DNA from: Udaeobacter sp025935755
GTDB lineage: Bacteria > Verrucomicrobiota > Verrucomicrobiia > Chthoniobacterales > UBA10450
Assembly (NCBI GenBank): GCA_036278715.1
Contig: DASUKN010000014.1
Span: 1 to 64,000, forward strand
DNA: 64,000 nucleotides
Reading direction: 5' to 3'
The notes beneath the pieces were generated by a model. It did no database searches. It was not told the DNA's origin and was given only the letters and a program-made list of their open reading frames with translations. This document shows, piece after piece, positions 41,543-51,454 of the stretch. Numbering within the stretch: position 1 is the first letter of the stretch; every line of letters starts with the position of its first letter. Both the position numbers and the translations under genes were made by a program.

Positions 41543-44413
41543 CTATTGCTCAAACTCTTCCACCGGAGGACAAGAGCAGAACAGATTCCGATCGCCGTAA
41601 ACATTATCGATGCGGCCCACTGCCGGCCAGAATTTGTGGTCCCGCGTCCAGGGCGCGGGAAAAGCTGCCTGTTCGCGCGAATAAGGGCGTTGCCATTTAT
41701 CGGAGGCGATCTGTTGCGCAGTGTGCGGCGCGTTCTTGAGCAGGTTGTTTTGCCGTTCCTGTTTCCCGTCGGCGATCGCCTGCATTTCCGCGTGAATGGA
41801 AATCATTGCCTCGCAGAAGCGATCAAGCTCCTGTTTTGGTTCGCTTTCGGTTGGCTCGATCATCATCGTCCCGCCAACCGGCCACGAAACCGTAGGCGCG
41901 TGAAAGCCGTAATCCATCAAGCGCTTTGCTACATCTTCGACTTCAACGCCTGCGCTTCTCCACTGACGCAGGTCTACAATGCATTCGTGAGCAACGAGCC
42001 CATGTTTCCCTTTGAAAAGAACGGGAAAGTACGGTTCGAGCCGTTTAGCTATGTAATTAGCATTGAGAATCGCCACTTTGCTTGCGCGTTTCAGACCGGC
42101 GGCGCCCATCATTCGAATGTACATCCACGTAATCGTCAGGATGCTGGCACTGCCCCAGGGCGCTGCCGCAACCGGACCGGCAGGATTGCTGATTGGTGAT
42201 TGATCATTGCTGATTGCTGTGTGCGCCGGCAAAAATTCAACGAGATGTTTCCCCACGCCTATCGGGCCCACGCCCGGGCCGCCGCCACCATGTGGGATGC
42301 AAAACGTTTTGTGCAAGTTCAGATGGCAAACATCTGCTCCGTAATCACCGGGACGACACAGACCGACCTGCGCATTCATGTTTGCGCCATCCATGTAAAC
42401 CTGACCACCGTGCGTATGAACGATGTCGCAAATTTCGCGAATCGTTGGCTCGAACACGCCGTGCGTTGAAGGGTAGGTGACCATAAGCGCAGCCAGATCT
42501 GCGGCATGTTGGTCCGCTTTCGCGCGAAGATCTGCCAGATCGATATCTCCATCCTTCAAACAGGCGACCGACACGACTTTGAATCCCGCCATTATCGCGC
42601 TGGCGGGATTTGTGCCGTGCGCAGATGTCGGGATAAGACAAACGTTGCGATGCGCTTCGCCTCGCGAAGCGTGATATTCACGAATCGCCAGCAGACCTGC
42701 GAACTCCCCCTGCGATCCGGCATTGGGTTGCAATGAAACGGCAGCGAAACCGGTGATTTCTGCGAGCCATTGCTCCAATTGCTGGAAAATATCCATGTAG
42801 CCGGCAGCCTGTTCAGTGGGCGCGAACGGATGCAATTTCGAGATCTCCGGCCAAGAGATCGGGAACATTTCCGCGGTGGCGTTGAGCTTCATCGTGCACG
42901 AGCCGAGCGGAATCATGGACGTGGTGAGCGATAGATCGCGCGATTCCAGCTTCTTCAAATAGCGCAACATCTCGGTTTCAGTGTCATGAGTATTGAAGAC
43001 AGGGTGAGTGAGATACTCTGACGTGCGGATCGCGAATTGCGGAATGCGGATCGGCGGGGCGCCGACATTGTCATCATCAAAATCGCGAACGTTCGTTCCG
43101 CGAAAAGTCGACATCAGCAATTCGATGTCTTGCGGCGTGGTTGTTTCATCGAAAGAAATTCCGACTGCGTGTGGTCCGAGTTCTCGCAGGTTGCAACCCG
43201 CCCTGGCTGCGTGTTCCAGAGTGACTTTGCTGGATTCGACTTCGACCCGAATCGTGTCGAAAAAATGCTCGTGCGTGATGGTGCAGCCAACGGCGCGGAG
43301 ACCATCTGCAATGCGACTGGTTAGGCGGTGAACACGTTCGGCAATTGAGCGCAATCCTTTGGGTCCATGGTAGACCGCATACATCGACGCAATAACCGCG
43401 AGCAGAACTTCCGCTGTGCAAATGTTGCTGGTCGCCTTGTCGCGGCGGATGTGTTGCTCGCGCGTTTGCAATGCCAGCCGATAGGCAGGCCGACCCTCCG
43501 CGTCGTGTGAGACACCGACCAATCGGCCGGGCATGTGACGTTTGAATTCGTCACGCGTGGCGAAATAGGCGGCGTGTGGTCCTCCGAATCCCAATGGCAC
43601 GCCGAAACGCTGCGTGTTGCCAACGGCAACGTCCGCTCCGAATTCGCCGGGGGCTTTAAGCAAAGTCAACGCAAGAATATCTGCCGCGACCACTACGAGG
43701 GCACCCGCCTGGTGCGTTTGCAGGACGAAATCGGTGTAGTCGCCGATCGCGCCATCGGTCGCGGGATATTGAACAAGCGCGCCGAAAAATGTGTTGTCGC
43801 ATTGGAACCGCGAGTAATCGCCGATCTTGATCTCGATCCCCAGCGGCTTCGCGCGGGTTTGAACTACGGCAATCGTTTGCGGATGACAATTATCTGCTAC
43901 GAAGAACTTTTTGCGATTGGGAACTACAGCGTGACAAAGCGCCATCGCTTCGGCAGCGGCTGTGGCTTCGTCCAGCATCGACGCGTTCGCGATATCTAAT
44001 GCCGTCAAATCTATGATCATCTGCTGAAAGTTCAGCAGTGCTTCAAGCCGCCCTTGTGCGAGTTCCGCCTGATACGGGGTGTACGCGGTGTACCAGCCGG
44101 GGTTTTCAAGAATATTTCGCTGGATGACAGGCGGCGTGATCGAGTCGTAGTAGCCGGCGCCGATGAACGAGCGCACGATCCTGTTTTTCCGCGCAATCGC
44201 CCGCAGTTCAGCGAGCGCTTCGCGCTCCGATTTGGCATCGGGCAAATTCAACTCGCCTTCGAGGCGAATATCCTTCGGAACAGTGGCGTCGATGAGCGCA
44301 CCGAGGCTGTCGAAACCAACTTCCCGCAGCATGGCCCCAACTTCCTCCTCGTTCGGCCCGATGTGTCTGCGCGCGAATGAATCGATATCGATAGTTTGTT
44401 CGCGCATTTGCAT
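41543..44413 (-). CDS. gcvP: Glycine dehydrogenase (decarboxylating), single-chain P protein
   Basis: PLP enzyme of the glycine cleavage system that decarboxylates glycine and passes the aminomethyl group to the H-protein lipoyl arm. The ATG at 44413 (or 44407) gives about 956 residues, the fused alpha+beta form. Seen: FARRHIGPNEEEVGAML at the N-terminus, YTPYQAELAQGRLEALLNFQ, LPLGSCTMKLNA-like IPLGSCTMKLNATAEM, and the PLP-lysine motif HLNLHKTFCIPHGGGGPG. gcvT and gcvH are not in the window. It lies 138 bases after ppdK on the same strand. A short stretch (SNDQSPISNPAG) before AAPWGSASIL is low-complexity at the DNA level but keeps normal length. Confidence 0.96.
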   Translation of the reverse strand: MQMREQTIDIDSFARRHIGPNEEEVGAMLREVGFDSLGALIDATVPKDIRLEGELNLPDAKSEREALAELRAIARKNRIVRSFIGAGYYDSITPPVIQRNILENPGWYTAYTPYQAELAQGRLEALLNFQQMIIDLTALDIANASMLDEATAAAEAMALCHAVVPNRKKFFVADNCHPQTIAVVQTRAKPLGIEIKIGDYSRFQCDNTFFGALVQYPATDGAIGDYTDFVLQTHQAGALVVVAADILALTLLKAPGEFGADVAVGNTQRFGVPLGFGGPHAAYFATRDEFKRHMPGRLVGVSHDAEGRPAYRLALQTREQHIRRDKATSNICTAEVLLAVIASMYAVYHGPKGLRSIAERVHRLTSRIADGLRAVGCTITHEHFFDTIRVEVESSKVTLEHAARAGCNLRELGPHAVGISFDETTTPQDIELLMSTFRGTNVRDFDDDNVGAPPIRIPQFAIRTSEYLTHPVFNTHDTETEMLRYLKKLESRDLSLTTSMIPLGSCTMKLNATAEMFPISWPEISKLHPFAPTEQAAGYMDIFQQLEQWLAEITGFAAVSLQPNAGSQGEFAGLLAIREYHASRGEAHRNVCLIPTSAHGTNPASAIMAGFKVVSVACLKDGDIDLADLRAKADQHAADLAALMVTYPSTHGVFEPTIREICDIVHTHGGQVYMDGANMNAQVGLCRPGDYGADVCHLNLHKTFCIPHGGGGPGVGPIGVGKHLVEFLPAHTAISNDQSPISNPAGPVAAAPWGSASILTITWMYIRMMGAAGLKRASKVAILNANYIAKRLEPYFPVLFKGKHGLVAHECIVDLRQWRSAGVEVEDVAKRLMDYGFHAPTVSWPVGGTMMIEPTESEPKQELDRFCEAMISIHAEMQAIADGKQERQNNLLKNAPHTAQQIASDKWQRPYSREQAAFPAPWTRDHKFWPAVGRIDNVYGDRNLFCSCPPVEEFEQ

Positions 44414-44551
44414 CTGTTGACGGTATGGAATGGAAAATTGCACGCAAGCGGTCCGTGTGTGAACAGACAATTCCCCTGCTAACAAACGTGAGTGAACCGG
44501 GCAATCCTGCCTGCTAAAATACAGCGGAAGCAGCGGAGACGATTGTGCGTG

Positions 44552-47356
44552 TCACGGCTCGAGCACTGCCTGGGCCGCAGCTAATCTGGCTATCGGAACT
44601 CGGAACGGACTGCAACTGACGTATTCGAGGCCGAGCCGGTCACAGAATTTGACGCTGTTTGGTTCGCCGCCGTGTTCGCCACAAATTCCCAGCTTGATAT
44701 CGGGGCGCGTTTTGCGGCCGAGGTCGCGAGTCATTTCCATTAGACGTCCCACCCCTTTCTGATCGATCGTCGCGAATGGATTTGAACCGACAATGTCGAG
44801 TTCAACGTACGCGGGCAGGAAACTACCCGAGTCGTCACGGCTCATTCCCAGTGTGGTTTGAGTCAGGTCATTGGTGCCGAAGCTGAAGAACTCGGCATCG
44901 CGCGCGATCTGGTCGGCCAACAGCGCCGCACGCGGGATTTCGATCATTGTTCCGACCAGATATTTGAATTTCGTCTGGCGTTCTTTGGCTACTTCCTCCG
45001 CCACGCGTCGCACAATATCGATTTGCAGTTTCAGTTCGCGCGGGAACCCCACGAGAGGGATCATGATCTCCGGGCGGACCTTGATTCCTTTGGCTTGCAC
45101 CTCAGCAGCTGCCTCGAAAACCGCGCGCGCCTGCATTTCAGAAATCTCCGGAAAAGTGATTCCCAGCCGGCAACCGCGGTGGCCAAGCATCGGATTGAAT
45201 TCGTGAAGTTCGTGCACACGCCGGGCAATTTGATCCACTGGAATGCCGAGCTTGTGTGCCAGCTCCAATTGTTGATCCTGATCGTTCGGCAGAAATTCAT
45301 GCAGCGGCGGATCGAGAAATCGGATCGTGCCGGGCAAACCCTTTAGCGCCGTGAAGATGCCGATGAAATCCCCGCGCTGATACGGAAGCAGTTTCGCGAG
45401 TGCTCGCGCACGCTCGTCTTTGGTGCCTGCTAGAATCATCTCCCGCATGGCGTCGATCCGGTCGCCTTCGAAAAACATATGCTCCGTACGGCAGAGGCCG
45501 ATTCCCTCCGCTCCGAACGCGACAGCATTCTTCACCTGCTCGGGCGTGTCTGCATTTGTACGGACGCCTAATTCGCGAAATTCATCTGCCCACTTCATCA
45601 GTTTCGCGAATTCCTGATAGGTGACGCTTTTCTCTGGATCGAGCGAGCGGTGGACAAGCACCTGAATAATTTCAGAGGGAGCGGTTGCTACTTCCCCGGC
45701 GAAGACTTCCCCGGCCGTTCCATCGATGGAAATGTAATCGCCCCGGTTCAACGTTGTGCCGTTGGCCGTTAACGTGCGCTTTTGGTAATCGATTTGGATC
45801 GCGGTTGCTCCACACACACAGACTTTGCCCATTTGGCGGGCTACCAGGGCTGCATGCGAAGAAACGCCGCCTCGCGAAGTGAGAATCCCTTCCGCGGCGA
45901 TCATGCCGCGCAGATCTTCCGGAGACGTTTCGATGCGGGCGAGCACGACCTTTTCTCCGCGATGTGAACGTGCCACAGCTTCTTCGGCGCTGAAAACGAC
46001 ATGACCACAGGCAGCGCCTGGCCCCGCGGCGAGACCGCTCGCAATTTTCTTCGCGTTGCGTACTGCCTGCCGATCAAAAACTGGCGCCAGGAGATGCGAG
46101 AGCGAATCGGCCGGCACGCGACGAACGGCGTCCTCTTTCGAAATCAGTTTTTCGCCGACCATGTCCACGGCGATGCGGACAGCTGCGTGACCGGTGCGTT
46201 TGCCGTTACGAGTCTGCAAAATGTAGAGCCGAGTATCCTCGACTGTAAATTCAAGATCCTGCATGTCCTTGAAATGCTGCTCAAGAATGCTGCGAACCTT
46301 CATAAGCTCGCTGTGTGCGGCGGGCATTTCTTTCGCCAGATCGGCGATTGCATGCGGCGTCCGTACGCCAGCGACCACATCTTCTCCCTGGGCGTTGATG
46401 AGGTATTCGCCGTAAAAAACCTTCTCGCCGGTAGCAGGATCGCGTGTGAAGGCGACTCCCGTTGCGCTGGTATCGCCCATGTTACCAAACACCATTGTCT
46501 GAACGTTGACCGCCGTTCCCCACTCATGCGGGATGCCATACTTTCGCCGATAAACAATGGCGCGGTCGTTCATCCACGATCCAAAAACGGCGCCAATAGC
46601 GCCCCAGAGTTGTTCGTTCGGATCCTGAGGGAAAGATTTTCCGGTGCGCTCGTTGATCAAAACCTTGAACCGCTGCACAAGCTCCTTGAGATCAGCCACG
46701 GTCAATCGCACATCGGGGAAGTCGTGCTTCCCATAGCGCTCGTCCTTGAGACGTTCGATTACAGCCTCGAACGGTTCGTGGTCCTCGGCCGGCAGCTTTT
46801 GCACGCCCATCACGACGTCGCCATACATTTGGAGAAATCGCCGGTACGAATCCCAGGCAAACCGCGCATTGTTCGTTTTTCTCGCCACGATCTCGACCAC
46901 TTCGTCGTTCATGCCGAGATTGAGAATGGTGTCCATCATTCCCGGCATCGAATCGCGTGCGCCAGAGCGAACCGACACGAGCAGAGGCCGTTCCGGGTCG
47001 CTAAACCTTTTCCCCGTGGATTTTTCCACCTTGGCCATGGCTGCCGCGACCTGACCCGCCAACTGTGGGGGATACGAGCGATTGTGATCGTAGAAATAAC
47101 TGCAAACTTCCGTCGTAATCGTGAATCCCGGCGGGACAGGCAACCCGATTCGCGTCATCTCATGGAGATTTGCGCCTTTCCCGCCTAACAAGGATTTCAT
47201 TGTGCCTCTTCCATCCGCGTGCCCGTCGCCGAAATAGTAGACGTAACGCGCTGTGCGGGTTCGAGCCGCAGCGGCGGGTTTTCGCGAGTTTAATCGCGCC
47301 GACTTGGGCGCGCGTTGAAGTCGTTTTCGATAATTAGCTTTTCGTTTCGTGGCCAT
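44552..47356 (-). CDS. ppdK: Pyruvate, phosphate dikinase with basic N-terminal tail
   Basis: Interconverts pyruvate + ATP + Pi and phosphoenolpyruvate + AMP + PPi. The 934 residues contain the nucleotide-binding domain (GGKGANLHEMTRIGLPVPPGF, VSVRSGARDSMPGMMDTILN), the swivelling phosphohistidine domain (LTSRGGVSSHAALVARQMGK) and the TIM-barrel PEP domain ending in CGEHGGEPNSVKF and SCSPFRVPIARLAAAQA with its catalytic cysteine. Before the usual start (RYVYYFGDG) there are about 37 residues rich in Lys and Arg with no alternative start codon after the ATG, so the tail is apparently real. It precedes gcvP on the minus strand. Cytosolic. Confidence 0.96.
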   Translation of the reverse strand: MATKRKANYRKRLQRAPKSARLNSRKPAAAARTRTARYVYYFGDGHADGRGTMKSLLGGKGANLHEMTRIGLPVPPGFTITTEVCSYFYDHNRSYPPQLAGQVAAAMAKVEKSTGKRFSDPERPLLVSVRSGARDSMPGMMDTILNLGMNDEVVEIVARKTNNARFAWDSYRRFLQMYGDVVMGVQKLPAEDHEPFEAVIERLKDERYGKHDFPDVRLTVADLKELVQRFKVLINERTGKSFPQDPNEQLWGAIGAVFGSWMNDRAIVYRRKYGIPHEWGTAVNVQTMVFGNMGDTSATGVAFTRDPATGEKVFYGEYLINAQGEDVVAGVRTPHAIADLAKEMPAAHSELMKVRSILEQHFKDMQDLEFTVEDTRLYILQTRNGKRTGHAAVRIAVDMVGEKLISKEDAVRRVPADSLSHLLAPVFDRQAVRNAKKIASGLAAGPGAACGHVVFSAEEAVARSHRGEKVVLARIETSPEDLRGMIAAEGILTSRGGVSSHAALVARQMGKVCVCGATAIQIDYQKRTLTANGTTLNRGDYISIDGTAGEVFAGEVATAPSEIIQVLVHRSLDPEKSVTYQEFAKLMKWADEFRELGVRTNADTPEQVKNAVAFGAEGIGLCRTEHMFFEGDRIDAMREMILAGTKDERARALAKLLPYQRGDFIGIFTALKGLPGTIRFLDPPLHEFLPNDQDQQLELAHKLGIPVDQIARRVHELHEFNPMLGHRGCRLGITFPEISEMQARAVFEAAAEVQAKGIKVRPEIMIPLVGFPRELKLQIDIVRRVAEEVAKERQTKFKYLVGTMIEIPRAALLADQIARDAEFFSFGTNDLTQTTLGMSRDDSGSFLPAYVELDIVGSNPFATIDQKGVGRLMEMTRDLGRKTRPDIKLGICGEHGGEPNSVKFCDRLGLEYVSCSPFRVPIARLAAAQAVLEP

Positions 47357-47524
47357 AATTTACAGCGATAGCGCTCGCTGAAATGACGAAACTCCAAACT
47401 AAATTCGGGCGCCGCGATGTCAACGATTCGGTACGAAACCTGGCGGTCTCGTAGTTGTAAACTGCGGCGGTAGCGCGCCGGCGGGGCCGCTCGCCGTAAA
47501 ACCGAAAACAATCGGTCCCGGGGG

Positions 47525-47734
47525 TTACGCTGGCGCCGTCTCGCCGTTGGTAAGAACTTCAGAAATCGTCGCCGTAAACTCATCGACTCCCGTACTGGGA
47601 ACAATGATGCTATTGCGGCGGCCGTGAGCTTCCTCGGTGATACGCAAGAACCTGCCTCGCTCGTTTTCCCTGAGCTCGACGTAGAAGTGCTTGCGCTCAA
47701 TCTGCAGTTCTCTGGCCTCGATGATGTTATCCAT
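47525..47734 (-). CDS. PUR-alpha-like single-strand nucleic-acid-binding protein
   Basis: A 69-residue protein with one PUR repeat: IERKHFYVELRENERGRFLRI, then EEAHGRRNSIIVPSTGVDEF. This is the pattern of bacterial PUR-alpha proteins, which bind single-stranded DNA or RNA as a beta-sheet/helix dimer. The ATG at 47734 is well supported: AAGG lies 6 bases upstream. It is a stand-alone gene upstream of ppdK (168 bases). It probably acts as an RNA/ssDNA chaperone; no specific target can be inferred. Confidence 0.85.
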   Translation of the reverse strand: MDNIIEARELQIERKHFYVELRENERGRFLRITEEAHGRRNSIIVPSTGVDEFTATISEVLTNGETAPA

Positions 47735-47937
47735 TTTACCTTAAGGGCGCCGAGTTTAGGGAGCAGAAGTCCGAAATGGAAGCAAAATCGGCGGGCTTTA
47801 AGGGAATTTCTTATAAGGTCGCCACTTGGGTAAAAGCAGGTAGCTAACACTTGTCGACCGTGTTCGTTACGGAGGAGGGTTGCCGTGGTGCGGGCTCAAC
47901 CTAGACTCTGGTGCGCGTTGATCCTGCCCCGCTTAGC

Positions 47938-49353
47938 ATGCCACATCCCTTTGAGCCCGATTCCTATCGGTCCCCAGATCCTGAGGCGCCGCCTGCGGCA
48001 GCGTTGTCGACAAAGGTCGAATCGCCACGCCATGACCCATACGCGGCGTTTCGATTTGGCGATTACGCTCTTTTTACGGGTGGGAATCTCTTGTCGATCA
48101 CCGGTCGATTGATGCTCGCCGTGGCGGTCGAATGGGAGATCTATGCCCGGACCCACTCGGCGACTGCCCTTGGCCTGGTTGGTCTGGCGATCGCGGTGCC
48201 GGTAGTTACGCTCTCTCTGCCAGCCGGCCATTTGGCGGATCGCTTCAGCCGTAAGCACATCATCCTTTGGTCGCAGGTCCTAAGCGCGATAACGTCGCTC
48301 GCCCTCGCTCTGGTTTCGTATAAGCACCTTGTTGTTCCGCAGATCGCGGCGTTGCGTCAAAGCAATCGCGCGTTGTCGGCAGTTGCGGCCATATTCGAGC
48401 GTCATCATCAAATGTTTCATTTCGATGACGTCTCGGTCCCGCTGATTTATCTGCTTCTGTTCATCGGCGCGTCGGTGCGCACATTCAGTTGGGCTGCGCG
48501 CAGTTCATTTTTCCCAACGCTGGTTCCGCGTGATGCATTTGCGAACGCCGTTACCTGGAACAACAGCGTTTTCCAGATCGGATCTGTGGTTGGACCGGCT
48601 TTGAGCGGTTTCTTAGTCGCGTACGTTGGATTTGCGTTCGTCTACCTGCTGGATGCGCTCTGCTCGTTTTCGTTTTTTCTTCTGGTTTTGCTTATCCGCC
48701 GGAGCACTCAAAAGAAAGAAGAGACCGATGCGAGTACTTGGAAGAGTTTAATGGCCGGGCTCCGGTTTGTGTTTAGCAGAAATGTGATCCTCGCCACGAT
48801 CACACTCGATTTGTTTGCCGTTTTACTCGGCGGCGCGACGGCGTTGATGCCGATTTTCGCGGACCAAATTCTTCATTGCGGCCCGGTCGGCCTGGGGTGG
48901 ATGCGCGCAATGCCCGCAGTCGGGGCTTTCGTGATGGCTATGATCATTGCGCATTTGCCCCCGATGAAACATGCGGGTAAAACGCTACTCTGGTGCGTAA
49001 CAGGATTCGGCCTGGCGACGATTCTTTTCGGTTTATCGAGAATGTTCTGGTTATCGCTTGGCGTGCTTTTTCTCCTCGGCGCGTTCGACAGTGTCAGCGT
49101 GATCATCCGCGGGTCGATCGTGCAATTGGTCACCCCGGATGAAATGCGGGGACGCGTCTCATCCGTGAACAATATTTTCATCGGCACCTCGAACGAGTTC
49201 GGCGCGTTCGAATCGGGATTGACCGCTGCGCTTTTCGGACCGGTAATTTCGGTGGTTGCGGGAGGAATCGGAACAATTCTTGTCGTGCTGGGTGTGGCAT
49301 GGCGATGGCCAGAGACAGGCAAGATCGGTACGCTGGATCGGACGCTGCGCTGA
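47938..49353 (+). CDS. MFS transporter (EntS/MFS_3-type exporter)
   Basis: From the ATG at 47938 this is a 471-residue protein with a hydrophilic N-terminal tail of about 45 residues, then 12 predicted helices. The conserved MFS loop after helix 2 is LPAGHLADRFSRKHIIL, and the A-like and C-like motifs (ARSSFFPTLVPRDAFANA, LVTPDEMRGRVSSVNNIF) place it with EntS/MFS_3 efflux proteins. A long loop containing ERHHQMFHFDDVSV lies between helices 4 and 5. Substrate unknown. A GTG start at 47911 would add nine residues. A perfect 7-bp hairpin (49362-49378) follows the stop by 8 bases. Confidence 0.88.
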   Translation: MPHPFEPDSYRSPDPEAPPAAALSTKVESPRHDPYAAFRFGDYALFTGGNLLSITGRLMLAVAVEWEIYARTHSATALGLVGLAIAVPVVTLSLPAGHLADRFSRKHIILWSQVLSAITSLALALVSYKHLVVPQIAALRQSNRALSAVAAIFERHHQMFHFDDVSVPLIYLLLFIGASVRTFSWAARSSFFPTLVPRDAFANAVTWNNSVFQIGSVVGPALSGFLVAYVGFAFVYLLDALCSFSFFLLVLLIRRSTQKKEETDASTWKSLMAGLRFVFSRNVILATITLDLFAVLLGGATALMPIFADQILHCGPVGLGWMRAMPAVGAFVMAMIIAHLPPMKHAGKTLLWCVTGFGLATILFGLSRMFWLSLGVLFLLGAFDSVSVIIRGSIVQLVTPDEMRGRVSSVNNIFIGTSNEFGAFESGLTAALFGPVISVVAGGIGTILVVLGVAWRWPETGKIGTLDRTLR

Positions 49354-49361
49354 ACTGGAGG

Positions 49362-49378
49362 GCGTCTGTGTCAGACGC
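49362..49378 (+). repeat. Hairpin after the MFS gene; also a dispersed repeat word
   Basis: GCGTCTG-tgt-CAGACGC is a perfect 7-bp stem with a 3-base loop, 8 bases past the stop codon. The same word (GCGTCTGACACAG on the other strand) occurs at 103-115 and 58748-58760. It may end transcription, but there is no T-run, so a repeat origin is as likely. Confidence 0.5.
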
Positions 49379-49422
49379 GACTTCCCGGCCTCTCACAGAA
49401 ATGCTCTACGAAATCGGCGAAC

Positions 49423-50325
49423 TTAGAATGTGCCGTGCAACGAGAACGACCCGTAGGGCGCGCCGCCATCCTGATGATAGCGGATGTCAGCGCGGTAGAA
49501 GTCAAACTGTCGATACGGTTGATAACCGGCCTCACACGTGAACGTCACGATCGGCGAGATTTTCCAATCGAAACCCGCGCCGGTTCGAATGTCGCTATAT
49601 GTGACTACGGCATGGTTGAGCTTCGGCATTCCGTGTGTGTCGCCAAATGCGTCATCAGTTCGGAAAGTGGCTTCTGTAATAGTTGCGCCTGCATAAAGCG
49701 ACACATTACGGCTTAGTTCGTATTGCAGGCGCGGTGTTGGCATGACCGCATCCAGCAGCCATTGCGGCCCGATTTTCCAGCGAAGACCCGCGGCTGGAAT
49801 GACCGGGTACTTCCGTTCAACATCGACACTTACACCGACAATAAGCTGCACGTTGGGACTGAAAATGTACGTGCCGCCGATGACGAACGGCATGTTGAAA
49901 TCGTCCCAAAACAAATGGCCGAGGCCCGAATTGTACAGGCCCGGTTGCGTTTCCGCCCTGATTAGAATGGAATCCGATAACTGGGTATCCAGTCCGATGA
50001 TAGTGCTGAACGACTGCAACGTATTTGGCAGGGGGGCGTTATCAGGAAGGCCAAACGAGAACCGCTCCCATTCCGCTCCGAATCGCAGCACCCCAAGTTT
50101 CATCCGCGGCGTTAGGACCACACGAATATCCGAATCGATCTCATCAAAATCATTAACGTGCTTGCCCCCGCGTTCTACGTTTCCGTCGCCGATGTATGTG
50201 ATGTCGCCGGAGAACTCACCGGAGAGAGGCCAGAAACCGTTGCTTTCCTGAGAGAACCCGGTTCTCACAAAGAGAATCAACGCGGCTAACACGAAAGCGC
50301 GCGATCGCAGTCCAGGCAGCTTCAT
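49423..50325 (-). CDS. Outer-membrane beta-barrel protein (DUF6268-like)
   Basis: From the ATG at 50325 this is a 300-residue protein with a signal peptide (MKLPGLRSRAFVLAALILFVRTGFSQ). Alternating-residue beta strands run throughout, many ending in aromatic residues, and the C-terminal residue is Phe (SFSLHGTF), all typical of an outer-membrane barrel. A second protein of the same type lies at 54052-54978. It overlaps or abuts the end of the secreted unknown at 50330, probably in one transcript. The function (porin-like, adhesion or transport) cannot be assigned. Confidence 0.75.
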   Translation of the reverse strand: MKLPGLRSRAFVLAALILFVRTGFSQESNGFWPLSGEFSGDITYIGDGNVERGGKHVNDFDEIDSDIRVVLTPRMKLGVLRFGAEWERFSFGLPDNAPLPNTLQSFSTIIGLDTQLSDSILIRAETQPGLYNSGLGHLFWDDFNMPFVIGGTYIFSPNVQLIVGVSVDVERKYPVIPAAGLRWKIGPQWLLDAVMPTPRLQYELSRNVSLYAGATITEATFRTDDAFGDTHGMPKLNHAVVTYSDIRTGAGFDWKISPIVTFTCEAGYQPYRQFDFYRADIRYHQDGGAPYGSFSLHGTF

Positions 50326-50329
50326 TCGT

Positions 50330-51388
50330 TCACCGGCCCCCGTTCTCACGGCGAAACAAAGTAACAGCTTTGGTAATATTTTTCATCATCACTGATTCCG
50401 AGCCCAGTCGTTCCACGCCACGAAGTGATCCTAATTCGGAAGAAGAAATCATGTCGCCGCGCCAAACGAGCGTGGAAGGTTTTCCGTCGACCGTAACCGG
50501 CCACAATTGATGAAGCGTGAGAGCGACATAGTAACCGCCGCTGGCATAATAAAGGACGTCGGCTGATTGATAGGAGCCACCGGCTCCGCCGCGATGGTAA
50601 GACGCTCCCAGTGTTACAACGCCGTGGTCATTGGCGTCGAGGAGTTCCCAGTAGAGTTCAGCTGGCAACGAGCCAGCGCCGCGTCCAATAGACGTTGCTC
50701 CCAGTAGTCCGGAGAACTGCTGGCGAATCTTTCCTTGCTCGCGCAATAAACCATTCACCTCGTCACCGGCTCGAATGGCCGATCCGGAATGATCGTACGG
50801 CGGTTGTGCTGCCATTCCGCCGGACACAAAACTCTTTGTTCGAGCGGTCAATACATCGGTCCAGAACGCCACCACTCCTGCTGGCATAACACCTCCTCCT
50901 CCAGCCGCAGCCGAAAACCGCTTTGCTTCTTCCTTGCTGATCTGGAGTTCCGGGCTGAGTTTCTGGGTCGCGGCTACAAACGACCTAACGGAGGCGTTGT
51001 CCGGCGCGTTCTTGAGTTTCTCAAAATTGGCCGGACCCGGGTTCGACGGCAGATCGGAGTGCAGGAACACCTTCAGTTCGCGATATCTCGACGGATTCCA
51101 CCGACGCAAGGCCTCCATTTGCTGCGCGGGAGAGCCAGGCACGACATAGCAGCTCTGGACGGCCAGAAAACGGGAGTTTCTCATCGGCGGCCCGTGCGCC
51201 GTTTTCACATCGCTTTTTGCCAGTTGCGCCAGATCGACTTTGTCGAAGATTGAGAAGGAAGCCAGTTCGGATACAGCATCGGCCCACGCGCTTCTCGGGG
51301 CGGCAATTAATAGCAACGAGAAAACACCGGCCAAGGCGACCACACGCGGGAGCAACCGTCGAATTCGAGAGATGGTATCAACTTTCAT
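50330..51388 (-). CDS. Secreted protein of unknown function
   Basis: From the ATG at 51388 this is a 352-residue protein with a basic start and a hydrophobic segment (VVALAGVFSLLLIAAPRSAWA), most likely a Sec signal peptide cleaved after AWA. The mature part has two visible segments: a helical half (EALRRWNPSRYRELKVFL, VAATQKLSPELQISKEEAKR) and a beta-rich half (ELYWELLDANDHGVVTLGASYHRGG, GYYVALTLHQLWPV). There is no metal motif, lipobox or known fold. Its end is next to the start of the beta-barrel gene (about 5 bases), so the two probably form a pair. It is divergent from the ABC transporter operon. Confidence 0.7.
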   Translation of the reverse strand: MKVDTISRIRRLLPRVVALAGVFSLLLIAAPRSAWADAVSELASFSIFDKVDLAQLAKSDVKTAHGPPMRNSRFLAVQSCYVVPGSPAQQMEALRRWNPSRYRELKVFLHSDLPSNPGPANFEKLKNAPDNASVRSFVAATQKLSPELQISKEEAKRFSAAAGGGGVMPAGVVAFWTDVLTARTKSFVSGGMAAQPPYDHSGSAIRAGDEVNGLLREQGKIRQQFSGLLGATSIGRGAGSLPAELYWELLDANDHGVVTLGASYHRGGAGGSYQSADVLYYASGGYYVALTLHQLWPVTVDGKPSTLVWRGDMISSSELGSLRGVERLGSESVMMKNITKAVTLFRRENGGR

Positions 51389-51454
51389 GACACATAACTT
51401 GTTAGCCAATCGGCCATGGTTGCAAATTTAGATCATCACCGCAATAAGATTGAG

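Noticed and set aside
42180..42235. Repeated ATTGCTGATTG words inside gcvP, suspected insertion
   Set aside because: The protein length around SNDQSPISNPAG is normal for the family, so it is at most local drift of a surface loop.
46001..47188. 395-codon open frame on the plus strand, opposite ppdK
   Set aside because: It is entirely antisense to a well-conserved enzyme, and its predicted protein has no domain-like pattern.
47290..47850. 186-codon minus-strand frame spanning the PUR-alpha gene
   Set aside because: Out of frame with the PUR-alpha protein, which has a strong family pattern and a good ribosome-binding site.
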